From assembly GCA_040394735.1 (NCBI GenBank), contig JBEBRR010000008.1, positions 16,644 through 80,643 of the forward strand: a stretch of 64,000 nucleotides of DNA. Reading direction: 5' to 3'. Below are positions 17,603-27,000 of the stretch, one piece after another. Positions within the stretch are counted from its first letter, which is position 1. Each line of letters begins with the position of its first letter. A model generated the notes under the pieces. The model worked only from the letters and a program-made list of their open reading frames with translations. It searched no databases and was not told where the DNA came from. The translations under genes and the position numbers were made by a program. The DNA is from Leadbetterella byssophila_A. GTDB lineage: Bacteria; Bacteroidota; Bacteroidia; Cytophagales; Spirosomataceae.

Positions 17603-18247
17603 TCAGATAACACTCAGCTTCTGAGCTGCCGACAGCAGGCCGGTAATGCTGGATGTATTGGTTTTAGCCATCATCTTCCTGCGGTGTGCCGCTATGGTGT
17701 GGCGGCTTAGTTTTAACTCTTCAGCCGTATCATTGATGGATAAGCCCCGCGCAAAATGCCTTAAAAGCTCAATCTCCCGGGAAGTAAACGGTACCGCCAG
17801 TCCACCCTTATCGCTGGCCATAATCTCCCGGATCTCCCCCGAGATGTATTCCCTGCCGTTAGCTACTTCATGGATGCAGTCGATCAGCGCATCTGCACTG
17901 GCCGTTTTTCCGATAATTCCGTTGGGAGCAAACCTCAGCAGGTCATGAATAAGGAAAGAGTTGCTGATGCTGCTGACCACAATTACCTTGATATTCCTGG
18001 ATAACCTTTTCAGATCGTTCAGGAACGCGGGCAGCGACCTCTCTCCCATATAATAATCCACGAATAAATACAACGTGTCATTGGTCCGGAAGCGGACGAG
18101 GTATTGCATGAGGTCCTGCTCATGATAAAACACATTTACGGTCCGGAATAAGGAGGTAAATTCAACCAGCTTAGCGAACGAATCTGCAAAAAGTTTATGG
18201 TCATCCAGGACGATGGCGGAGAGATTGGTAAAAAGGCGGTTGTCCAT
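17603..18247 (-). CDS. LuxR/NarL-type response regulator of two-component pair 1
   Basis: The 214-residue protein has a receiver domain with acidic pocket D15-D16, phosphoacceptor D64 ('LFVDYY'), S92 and K114, and a LuxR-type helix-turn-helix from about 150 ('FTSREIELLRHFARGLS', 'SRHTIAAHRRKMMAKT'). It is about 70% identical by eye to the regulator at 30395-31036, and the recognition-helix segment is identical between them. It is transcribed first, followed by its kinase. The 327 bp upstream hold an imperfect inverted repeat. Confidence 0.92.
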   Translation of the reverse strand: MDNRLFTNLSAIVLDDHKLFADSFAKLVEFTSLFRTVNVFYHEQDLMQYLVRFRTNDTLYLFVDYYMGERSLPAFLNDLKRLSRNIKVIVVSSISNSFLIHDLLRFAPNGIIGKTASADALIDCIHEVANGREYISGEIREIMASDKGGLAVPFTSREIELLRHFARGLSINDTAEELKLSRHTIAAHRRKMMAKTNTSSITGLLSAAQKLSVI

Positions 18248-18308
18248 GATATTAATAATTATTCAATTTCAAAACAGTGGAACAAAAAAGCGAGGGCTGA
18301 TTCCCCTG

Positions 18309-18434
18309 CCTGTACCTGAAGCCCGACCAAAGGCTGAACTACAAAGCAAAAGGAACGCCCACGCTTTACCGCAGGCGTCTCCACTTCTACCGCCCTGTAG
18401 TTCATTGAAAAATTGGTCGTATTTCAGGCACAGG
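18309..18434. repeat. Imperfect long inverted repeat (about 35/39-nt arms) in a gene-free spacer
   Basis: The 327-bp spacer between the regulator start (18247) and the sirtuin stop (18575) has no supported gene. It contains arms at 18309-18343 and 18396-18434 that pair in blocks: CCTGT, CCTGAA, CGACCAA and TGAACTACA, 27 matching positions in all. A 52-nt centre separates them. A transcribed copy could form a long hairpin. Target-site duplications or an encoded protein are not apparent. It could be a small non-autonomous mobile element, a structured RNA, or a folded leader for the regulator. Confidence 0.55.
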
Positions 18435-18574
18435 ATATTAAAGCGTCAACGCGAATATGTTATTTATGTTTTTTTTCAGTCTATAAAATATACAGGTTTG
18501 TTAAACAATATACCAAATATAACAAAAATATGTCAAAATCCTAGCGCTTTTTGAATAAAATGCAATTTCAAATT

Positions 18575-19273
18575 TCAAAGGTATTCCGCCTTCAGCCTTT
18601 TTGCCAGCAGGGGTAATCCTTCCGCAGCGCTTTCCTGAATAAACTCCACATTTTTCACACTAAAGCGGTAATCAGGCAAATGCGGATCCACCACAAATTT
18701 AGGCACTTTTTCTCCTGCATGATCCACGAGGCCCGCTGCGGGGTATACCTGAAGACTGGTACCCACCACCACAAAGATATCTGCACTCAGGCAGAGACCG
18801 GCAGCAGGCTCAATCATGGGCACCATCTCTCCGAACCAGACAATGTGGGGCCGGAGCTGCTCTCCGTCACCGGCCAGGTCTCCCCACCGGATAGCCTTCC
18901 CGCCAATGTCATACATCAGCCCGGGGTTTCTGACACTCCGCACCTTACTCAATTCTCCGTGCAGGTGCAGCACGCGGGAAGATCCCGCCTTTTCATGCAG
19001 GGAGTCTACATTCTGGGTAATAATCTGTACATCAAAGACATCTTCCAGCTCCGCCAGGGCTGTATGACCGGCATTAGGCTTTGCCTCAAAAGCCTGCCGG
19101 CGCCGCTCGTTATAAAAGTCAAGCACCCGCTGCGGGTTTCGTGCCCATGCCTCCGGGGTAGCCACATCTTCGATCCGGCAGGTTTCCCAGAGCCCGCCCT
19201 TATCACGGAAGGTTTTCAACCCGCTCTCGGCGCTCATTCCGGCACCTGATAAAACCACCAGCTTCTTTTTCAT
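18575..19273 (-). CDS. cobB: Sirtuin-type NAD-dependent protein deacylase
   Basis: I chose the ATG at 19273 because homologues begin directly at 'MKKxLVVLSGAG' and a -7 box at 19317-19324 leaves room for a leader; an ATG at 19300 is the alternative. The 232-residue class III sirtuin has 'GAGMSAESGLKTFRD', 'TQNVDSLHEKAGS', catalytic 'HLHGEL' and 'VVGTSLQVYPAAGL'. The Y-x-x-R pair in 'FYNERRRQ' is the signature linked to desuccinylase/demalonylase activity (SIRT5, CobB). The four zinc-binding cysteines of many sirtuins are absent from the insert after 'HLHGEL'. Confidence 0.92.
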   Translation of the reverse strand: MKKKLVVLSGAGMSAESGLKTFRDKGGLWETCRIEDVATPEAWARNPQRVLDFYNERRRQAFEAKPNAGHTALAELEDVFDVQIITQNVDSLHEKAGSSRVLHLHGELSKVRSVRNPGLMYDIGGKAIRWGDLAGDGEQLRPHIVWFGEMVPMIEPAAGLCLSADIFVVVGTSLQVYPAAGLVDHAGEKVPKFVVDPHLPDYRFSVKNVEFIQESAAEGLPLLAKRLKAEYL

Positions 19274-19316
19274 CCCCGTTATTTCCGTTTCAGGAGGCAT
19301 AATCCCAAACCTTCCG

Positions 19317-19324
19317 CAAATATA
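19317..19324 (-). promoter_or_regulatory. Bacteroidota -7 promoter element for the sirtuin gene
   Basis: The minus strand reads TATATTTG. Transcription would begin about 10 nt before the ATG at 19300, which favours use of the inner ATG at 19273. Confidence 0.5.
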
Positions 19325-19419
19325 GAAAATCTTATTTCTCCTATACGCTTTCCGCTATTTCTTAGGGAAAAATAACTAACTAAAACTACGTATATACACT
19401 ATTTTTATGATCTTGTTAG

Positions 19420-19427
19420 TATCTTTG
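19420..19427 (+). promoter_or_regulatory. Bacteroidota -7 promoter element for the C25-peptidase gene
   Basis: TATCTTTG matches TAnnTTTG, 21 bp before the ATG at 19449. Confidence 0.55.
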
Positions 19428-19448
19428 AACAGGTAGTAAAAGCCAGCT

Positions 19449-22400
19449 ATGAAGAAACTTATCATTGTTTTCCTCGTTCTTATCACCCGGACACTTGCTG
19501 CCCAAAACAATTACAGCAATCAATGGATCGTTCCCGGGCAGGAATACATTAAAATACCCTTCCGGGAAACCGGTATTTACCGGCTTCAGTATAAGGATAT
19601 CAAAGAATTGAACGGCGCGGTAACCCGGCCGGGCGACATCCGGGTTATCCGGAGAGGAAAGGAAATCCTCAAAACCGGCACAGGTCTTGGTGATGGCCGG
19701 TTTGACGAGGGAGATTATTATGAGTTTTTTCTAAAAGCCAACCAGGGTGAGCAGGACAGCCTGGTTTACCTTCCTCACAGTAACCGCCCCCGGGTAATAG
19801 ACAACCTGTTTTCCGATGAGTCTTATATCTTTATTACAGTAGGCCCTTCCTCCGGCAGAACCCACACCCCTTATACATTTAAAAACACGTCTAATATAGA
19901 AGATTTTCACATTGCAAAAGAGGTTACTTCTTTCAAAGACACCTGGTCGTTTAATAACCTCATCGGCCTGGTACCTTTCGTACAGCAGTCTTATTATGAA
20001 CGGGCCGAATCCTGGTCAGGCCCGCTCATTTATAGCGACGGAACTGCATCTGAAAAGATATCCCTTAAAAACTATATACCAAAACCGGGATATTCCGTAC
20101 GCTTTAATGCCCTGATTTATACCCGGAGTCACCTCAATCATGAAATAACAGCAAAACTCAACAGCAGGGTCATCGGCACCATCCGGCATATCGGCTTTGA
20201 CCAGTTCTACCTGGAAGCCGAAGTTTCCGCTGGAGAACTGGCGGCAGATCCTTCTTTTTCCTTTACCACGCAATCCTCCATCCGGAATACGGCTGTGGCC
20301 CATTCCTGGACCAATTATACCCTCACTTACCCGCAGAGCACCGACATGACAGGCAGAGACACACTCACGCTGAACCTTCCGGCTTCTTCCGTGCCTGCTT
20401 CCCATATCCGGACCGGAAATTCCCCGCTTATTGCCTATGATATCACTGATGCAGCTTCCGGAAGACAGGTTCCTTTCTCAGGGGATGGTGTGTATGTGGA
20501 AAACAGGCCCGCCGTCAAACGCGTATTCCTGACCCGTAAAACGCTTAGCTTTGCCGGAGGGCAGCCGGTTCATTTCAAACTTCCTTCCGTAAAAGCTGAT
20601 TATATTATCATCACTCACCCTTCACTGCGGGAAAGCGCGGAAGAATATAGAGCCTACCGTTCTTCTCCGGCAGGTGGAAATCACGAAGTGGAGCTGGTGG
20701 AGATCCAGGACATTTACAACCAGTTCAACTACGGAGAGCGGAGCCCCGCGGCCATCCGCGAATATCTCCGATACCAGCTTCAGGGAGATGCCTCCGGCGA
20801 CCGTTACCTTCTTTTGATCGGCAAACCGGTGAGCTTTCCCAATTCACTTAAAACCGAGGCTGACCTTGACCTTGTGCCTTCCTTCGGATACCCGGGAAGC
20901 GACGCCCTTTTTTCTGCCGGGCTCGGGGGGGGCCACCCCGATGTGACCGCCTATCTCACCGGAAGGATCGCCGCGCGTGAAAACCGGGAAGTAAAAAATT
21001 ACCTGGAAAAGGTAAAAGAATTTGAAAACCAGCCCACCCCGGACTGGAAGAAGCAAATGCTGCACCTCAATGGAGGAAGCGGGACCACCGAAATAAATGA
21101 CTTCAAAAACTTTATGGAAAAAATAGAACGGAAGGCCGACAGCTCGCTCACTAATCCATCAGTAACACATCTTTTTAAGCAATCTCTTGATAACACCGAA
21201 CAGGTTAATATCAGCAGGGAAACCAATAACGGGCTGGGCTTTATCACTTACTTCGGACATGGTTCATCCAGTACGCTTGACTTTAATATCGGCTATGTGT
21301 CCGATGCCCGGCTCGGCTTCAGCAATAAGGGAAAATACCCCTTTATGTACTTTAACGGCTGCGGCGTGAGCAACGTATTCTACCGTTACAGCCCGTTGAG
21401 CACCGACTGGCTGTTCACTCCTGATAAAGGGGCTATAGCCGTCCTTGCCAATTCTTTCTGGGCCTATACCTCCTCTTCTATGGGTTTTCTCGAGACCTTC
21501 TACGCCAAAATGTTCAATACACCAGAGCTTTTCGGGAAACCGGTAGGGAAGATCATCCGGGAAGCAATAGCTCATGAAACCGGAAAGGTATCTTACAATG
21601 CATTTGACCAGTCCAATTCGCACCAGCTGATTCTTCAGGGCGACCCCGCACTGATCGTCAATCCATTTGAGAACCCTGATTACACTTTTGAAGAAGGCTC
21701 CCTGGGCATACAGAGCGTTAATGCAAGCGTACCCCTTAAAGACACGGATCAGATCATTGTTTCTGCCGTGGTGAAGAACCTCGGAAGGATAGACGCCAAT
21801 CAGCCTGTAACGGTCAGCGCTTATCTTGAATACGATGACGGGACCCTGGAAAGCTCGGCTCTCCAGGCTGTTCGCAGAAGTTTTAACAATACATATTCTG
21901 ACACCCTCGCCTTTCGCGGTGGCCTCCGGCGTGTCCGGCTTTTTATTGATAAAGACGAAAAAATCAGTGAAATCACACGAGATAACAACGCAGCTCACCT
22001 GGAAGTTAACTGGGAAGATGCCCGCAGCAATGCCATGTACCCGTACTCTCAAAGCAAAGATGAGCTTAATCCTGTACTGCTGGCCTATATTAACGGGGCA
22101 CTGCCGTCAGCATCGGCCAGGATATACCGTTCCGCACCGCAGATCCGGTTTGTGCTGAAGGATGAAAATCTGTTGACCGCTGCGTCAGCCGGTATACGGG
22201 CTTTCCTCAGAGTTCCCGGAGACGAGGGTTTCACCGCTTTGCCGGTTTCCGGCCTTGGAATAACCCTCACAGATAATAATACACTGGAGGGTACTTTCCA
22301 GAGCCCTGCTGCCCCCGGAAATTATGAGCTTCTCCTGAACGGATCAGATGCTGCAGGAAACCTGACAGGAAAAGATATTCATCTCGCGTGGGTCATTACA

Positions 22401-22661
22401 GAAGCAGCCGATCAGTTCATAACAGTCTCCCCTAACCCCAGCCGGGATTTCGTAAAGTTTACCATAAAAAATCCCGGTAAAAACCCCGCCGTTATCACAC
22501 TGACCGACCTGTACGGAAGAGCCGTTCATACCGGTGAATATTCCCTGAAAGATGGTCCGAATGAAGTATATCTCCCCCTGAAACCCGCGGCCGGAACCTA
22601 CCTGTACTCGGTGCTTCTCGACGGACAGACATTCAGCGGCAGGCTGATCATTACCGATTAA
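19449..22661 (+). CDS. C25-family (gingipain-like) peptidase with T9SS sorting domain; PorU2-like
   Basis: The 1070-residue protein has a signal peptide ending 'TLAAQ', an N-terminal beta-rich region (about 25-370), a C25 peptidase domain (about 385-720) and later Ig-like stretches. The catalytic dyad appears as His604 in 'TYFGHGSSS' and Cys638 in 'FNGCGVSN', matching gingipains and the T9SS sortase PorU. The last 85 residues ('VSPNPSRDFVKFTI' to 'GTYLYSVLLDGQTFSGRLI') form a type A T9SS sorting domain. It resembles proteins called 'putative T9SS sortase PorU2'. It may be a second sortase or a surface protease. It stands alone, divergent from the sirtuin gene. Confidence 0.85.
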   Translation: MKKLIIVFLVLITRTLAAQNNYSNQWIVPGQEYIKIPFRETGIYRLQYKDIKELNGAVTRPGDIRVIRRGKEILKTGTGLGDGRFDEGDYYEFFLKANQGEQDSLVYLPHSNRPRVIDNLFSDESYIFITVGPSSGRTHTPYTFKNTSNIEDFHIAKEVTSFKDTWSFNNLIGLVPFVQQSYYERAESWSGPLIYSDGTASEKISLKNYIPKPGYSVRFNALIYTRSHLNHEITAKLNSRVIGTIRHIGFDQFYLEAEVSAGELAADPSFSFTTQSSIRNTAVAHSWTNYTLTYPQSTDMTGRDTLTLNLPASSVPASHIRTGNSPLIAYDITDAASGRQVPFSGDGVYVENRPAVKRVFLTRKTLSFAGGQPVHFKLPSVKADYIIITHPSLRESAEEYRAYRSSPAGGNHEVELVEIQDIYNQFNYGERSPAAIREYLRYQLQGDASGDRYLLLIGKPVSFPNSLKTEADLDLVPSFGYPGSDALFSAGLGGGHPDVTAYLTGRIAARENREVKNYLEKVKEFENQPTPDWKKQMLHLNGGSGTTEINDFKNFMEKIERKADSSLTNPSVTHLFKQSLDNTEQVNISRETNNGLGFITYFGHGSSSTLDFNIGYVSDARLGFSNKGKYPFMYFNGCGVSNVFYRYSPLSTDWLFTPDKGAIAVLANSFWAYTSSSMGFLETFYAKMFNTPELFGKPVGKIIREAIAHETGKVSYNAFDQSNSHQLILQGDPALIVNPFENPDYTFEEGSLGIQSVNASVPLKDTDQIIVSAVVKNLGRIDANQPVTVSAYLEYDDGTLESSALQAVRRSFNNTYSDTLAFRGGLRRVRLFIDKDEKISEITRDNNAAHLEVNWEDARSNAMYPYSQSKDELNPVLLAYINGALPSASARIYRSAPQIRFVLKDENLLTAASAGIRAFLRVPGDEGFTALPVSGLGITLTDNNTLEGTFQSPAAPGNYELLLNGSDAAGNLTGKDIHLAWVITEAADQFITVSPNPSRDFVKFTIKNPGKNPAVITLTDLYGRAVHTGEYSLKDGPNEVYLPLKPAAGTYLYSVLLDGQTFSGRLIITD

Positions 22662-22934
22662 ATAATAGCGCGCGTTGTATAAATTGGGCAGGGTGTATTT
22701 CCTGCAAGCTTCCGGCTTTTGCTTGTGCACCGTTAGGCCGGATTATGATTTAACGCTTGAGTGGAGAGTTCCGGGAGAGTATTGAGGGGTAGAGAAATGA
22801 AAGAAACCGTTAAATAGAACCCGGAACTCCCCACTCGGAACTAAATATATAATACATGAAGAAAATGAAGTTAAGCGGAACCCGGAACTATTATTCAGGG
22901 TTTGTGAATTTTCTGTGCCCCCTTGATAAAGCAT
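22662..22934. other. Gene-free spacer with hairpin repeat (22759-22836)
   Basis: No gene is supported between the C25-peptidase stop and the terminator at 22935. The spacer holds an inverted repeat: GAGTGGAGAGTTCCGGG at 22759-22775 pairs with 22820-22836 at 16 of 17 positions around a 44-nt loop. Further GGAACT units follow, at 22837-22842 and in 'GCGGAACCCGGAACT' near 22875. A related AGTTCCGGG/CCCGGAACT hairpin lies at 54987-55020. Confidence 0.6.
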
Positions 22935-22976
22935 AAAAAAACTGCCTTCTGTATTTGATGAAACACAGAAAGGCAG
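22935..22976 (-). terminator. Rho-independent terminator after the small T9SS protein gene
   Basis: The stem CTGCCTTCTGT (22942-22952) pairs with 22965-22976 with a single bulged A, and on the minus strand the hairpin is followed by seven T's. It lies 21 bp past the stop at 22998. Confidence 0.82.
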
Positions 22977-22997
22977 CCTCTTTTAAAATCCAGATGT

Positions 22998-23966
22998 TTA
23001 CTTTTTCACAAATTTGAAGGACTGGTTATTGAATTTGCCGTAATAGACTCCTTCTCTCAGATCCCGCACATCAATTACACTCACCCCTGATTCTACCTGC
23101 TGGCTCCTGATCTGGTTACCGCTTATATCTACTATCCTTACGGTTCCTCCTTCGTTGTATTTTATCTGCAGGTAATCTGCTGTAGGGTTAGGGTAAACCA
23201 TAAATGCAGGACTTTGCGAATCATCCAGTGCTACCGGGATAATCTTGCTCGGTGCGGTGGTGCCGTCTGCATCTACCATGGTCAGGCGATAATATACGAG
23301 CGCTTCCGTCTGATCAGTGGTAAACCCATAACTGTTGCCGCTTCCTTTGGCAGGCACCTCTCCGATAGCGGTGAACGCCTTTGCATCCAGGCTTTTTTCC
23401 ACTATAAAGTGACTAAAACCGGTTTCTTCGGCTGTCAGCCAGTCAAGCACCGCTTTCCCGCCTTCTGCTTTACCGTTAAAGGAGATCAGGTCAACGGGAG
23501 TTGCTGATGTAACCTCTATGGAACTACTGGCACTGTTATCCGCAGGATCATCACCCGCGAGCGGTGCAGAATCAAGATTAGCAGTGGTTACCAAAAAAGC
23601 CCCGCTTGTGCTGGCATTACCCTGTACCCATATATTTAATGCCCACCCTCCGTCTCCATCGGAAATAGCAGGTAAGGAAACATGGATCGTGCTCCCGTCA
23701 TTTGAAGTTATGTTTCCTCCATTCAATTCATTCTGATCTCCGTTAGAGAGAATGGACACAGCTGCAGACGGTACTGATATCTGAAGAGAAATTGCTCCGG
23801 CCGATACCGGGCCCGAAGAGCTGATAACCACTCTAATTCTGCCTCTGCCGTTAATAGGTATAGTCGCAGGGTCATGTTGAACCGCTAATACCACACTCTG
23901 CGCTATCAAATCTCCCAATGAACCAAAGAGAAGGGCTGCAAATAATACTAAAATTCTAGTTTTCAT
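22998..23966 (-). CDS. Secreted protein with T9SS type A sorting domain
   Basis: I prefer the ATG at 23966, which opens a signal peptide ending 'GDLIAQ', over a TTG three codons earlier. The 322-residue protein has a cohesin-like or Ig-like N-terminal domain (about 25-150), a short linker typical of T9SS substrates ('VDLISFNGKAEGGKAVLDWLTAEETGFSHF'), and a C-terminal sorting domain ('VYPNPTADYLQIKYN' to 'GVYYGKFNNQSFKFVKK'). It would be exported by T9SS and anchored or released at the surface. It follows the 1233-residue surface protein by 38 bp, so the two may form a transcript and a surface complex. Confidence 0.88.
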   Translation of the reverse strand: MKTRILVLFAALLFGSLGDLIAQSVVLAVQHDPATIPINGRGRIRVVISSSGPVSAGAISLQISVPSAAVSILSNGDQNELNGGNITSNDGSTIHVSLPAISDGDGGWALNIWVQGNASTSGAFLVTTANLDSAPLAGDDPADNSASSSIEVTSATPVDLISFNGKAEGGKAVLDWLTAEETGFSHFIVEKSLDAKAFTAIGEVPAKGSGNSYGFTTDQTEALVYYRLTMVDADGTTAPSKIIPVALDDSQSPAFMVYPNPTADYLQIKYNEGGTVRIVDISGNQIRSQQVESGVSVIDVRDLREGVYYGKFNNQSFKFVKK

Positions 23967-24004
23967 ATGATTCAAATAATTGTATTAATAAAAATATTTT
24001 TAAT

Positions 24005-27000
24005 TTAATTTAGACCTAACTTCCTGGTAGCTTTGTTGTTAGCAGTATTAGTCTCACCTCCTGAATAAGGCGATATCTCCACACTCAGGTTTTGTACCCC
24101 CATAGAAGCTCCTGCTTTCCGTTTGATATGAAAACCTAAGATACCTACCTTTCCGTCAGATGCCCGGGTCAGGCTAACCGTTGGTTTTACAGTTATATAG
24201 ATGGCAAAGAAATCCTCCCGGAAAGTCCATTCACCATTGCTGTTGGAGATATTGCTACCACCGTAGGCTGATTGTGAATTTTGTCCGTCCTGATCACTTG
24301 TTGATAATGTCAAACCAGGTACAGTAATATCGAAGTTCAGGTTTTTAATGATCTTAACCACAACGGGCTTTTCTCCATTAACTATGCTTCCGTTATTGAG
24401 CTCCCAAACGTTCACGATAAAATCCCTCTCTGCATTCGCCAGAAACTCCGTACTGAAAATTTGAATGGTAGGAGCCATATCCGGCCCTTCTTTGATAATA
24501 AGGACAACCGTGGACTGAGAGGTGGCACCGCGGTTATCCTGTATTCTTACCGCTACATTCACCGTACCTTTATAGCCCGTTACAGGAGTGAAGACGATAT
24601 CTCCGGCAGAGGCGTTCACAGTGATGGTTCCCACTTTATCGTTTTCCTGGAAAACGTCCTGTGCCGAACCTGTAGGTGCTGTTTCCGGTACGCCGTCCCC
24701 ATCCAGATCAATCAGTGCCACACTTTGGGAGTCTCCTTCGGCATCCGTATCATTGGCCAGAATGTTACCGCTCAGCGGTAAATTCATTCCCCCGATAAAC
24801 TGGTCATCTGCTGCCAGGGTAGTATTTTCAGAGGTAAGCTCCTGCACATACACCGTTACAATCACCGGTCCGCTGCATTCACCGCTGGGGGTTTCACAGA
24901 TGGTATAGGTAAAGGTATCTGTACCGGTAAAGCCGTTGACAGGCGTATAAACTGCTTCTCCGTTTCCGTTATATGTCACCGAACCATTAGCAGGCACTGT
25001 GCCCGGTATCGGGTTACCCAGCGTTCCCCCTACGTTACCCGGGATATCGTTGGCTTTTACAGGGATAATATTATTGGTGCTGTTTTCCGTTACTACGGCA
25101 TAGTCGCGGTAAGCCACAGGCGGGTTCACCGAACCTCTGTCAAGAACATGAATTTTTAATTCCACTACAGGACAGTCGCCGGGTACCTCATCCGAACAAA
25201 CCTGGATATTAAAGGTATATTCTCCGGGAGTATCAGTCTGGAAGGTATACCCGCCATCAGGATCAATAATAAAGGTATAATTGGCTCCCGACGGAACAGA
25301 AGGGCTTCCCGCATTGGTATATATACCCCCCGGCATATCATCATTGGTAGATGTACTTCCGTAAACCGGTGTATTGATATACCCTGTATTCTGATCCGGC
25401 CGGAGATATCTCAGACGGCATTGAAGTCCGCCGTCCTGATATACATATTGTGTGCTTACCACCGCACCGTAAATATTCAGGGAGTAGCCCGTGGCTGCTG
25501 AAACTGTGCGTAATAAACGGATCCGGACTTCATCAAAGGGTGCATTACTGTAGAACCCGATCACAGACCGGCCGGTGCTTCCGGCCAAGATCGACAGATC
25601 AAGGAGCCCTCCGCCGGAGATATCAGCAATATCGGCCTGCACACCGTTATTATAGGTAATGATCTCAATATTATCATCTCCTAAAAGACCCAGATCAAGC
25701 AAGCCACCGTCTTTGGAAACCTCGAAGCCCGCAAAGGTACCCTGGGGAAACTCAAATGCCGTGGCAGCTACTGAAAGTGAGGTAGTGGCAAGTACTCCTG
25801 CCAATGCATTCATGGAAGCGAAATCGCTGGCAGAAGCTGATACGGCGTTCCATGGATTTTCCATAGCCTCATCGCCCAGCGTGGCATTGGCTACCAGGGC
25901 AACACCTGTTTTATCGGCATTGACCACTGCTCCGTGTGCTTCCTGGCTTATCAGTCCGGCAAAGGAACAATCCACGGGCTGGTCACATGCCTTCTGGAAA
26001 TATACCCCATGAACCTTATAATTTCCCACATTGGCCGTCACGGTCTGATCAATCACCAGGCGCACCTCATCAAAGGCCACATTACTGACTACTCCGATTA
26101 CTCCTCTGTTTACGCCTGAGATGGCTCCTACACCCGCCAGAACATTTCCGGAACTTACGAAAACCGGAACATTGGGGGTACCGCTACTGCTGTTATACAA
26201 TTCTATTTTGATGCCTGAATTTCCGAGAACAGTGGCCTGCAGCAGGGAAGCCGACTCTACATCAAACCCGGCGAAAGAACCTGCCGGGTAGGTCTCCAGG
26301 GCATTAGCCACGGAAACCGACGAAGAACCCGCCACACCGGCTACAGTAGTAATGGTAGCCGGAGAACCTGATCCGTTGATGATATTCTCCGTATCACTGA
26401 TGGTACCCAGGTTAGCTACCCCGCCGTTACCCGTCCGGAGTCCGTTAATATATAACGGGTGAGCCGGGTTACTTAAACTGGTCAAGGTATTACAGGCCAG
26501 CACATCTCCTCCTGTGGCAGCACAGAAAGGCTTATATACCACACCGTGCACTTTGGTTGCGTTGGTGGATAATGCACTGGCAACATTCAGAACTATTTCA
26601 TCAAAGGCTTTATCTGTGAGAAAGCCAAGAGTGACACGCCCCGGCTGTCCGGCAAGCAGGGTCAGGTTGGTCGCCAACAGGTTACTGCCCGAAAATGACC
26701 CGCCCGGAACGGCGCTGCCATCTTTATATAATGATATCGTATAATTACTTAAAAGACTGGCATTAAGAAGCCCGAGCAGGTTATCATTTTCCAGGTCAAA
26801 CCCCACAAATGCCTTGGCACCTCCGGTATTAAGATCGGTACCGAAAACATCTCCGACAGCATAATTCACACCACCGGTCAAAGCAGACTGGAGTCCGCCG
26901 ATATCAGTGTAGGTAGATCCGTTATTATCTAACGCCCCATAAGGGTTACCCACCCCGGAGTTGGAGGTTCGGGCCTCTATGACACCGATAGGGTAATTTG

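Noticed and set aside
21264..22052. 262-residue minus-strand open frame inside the C25-peptidase gene
   Set aside because: It is antisense to the catalytic and following domains of a well-supported gene.
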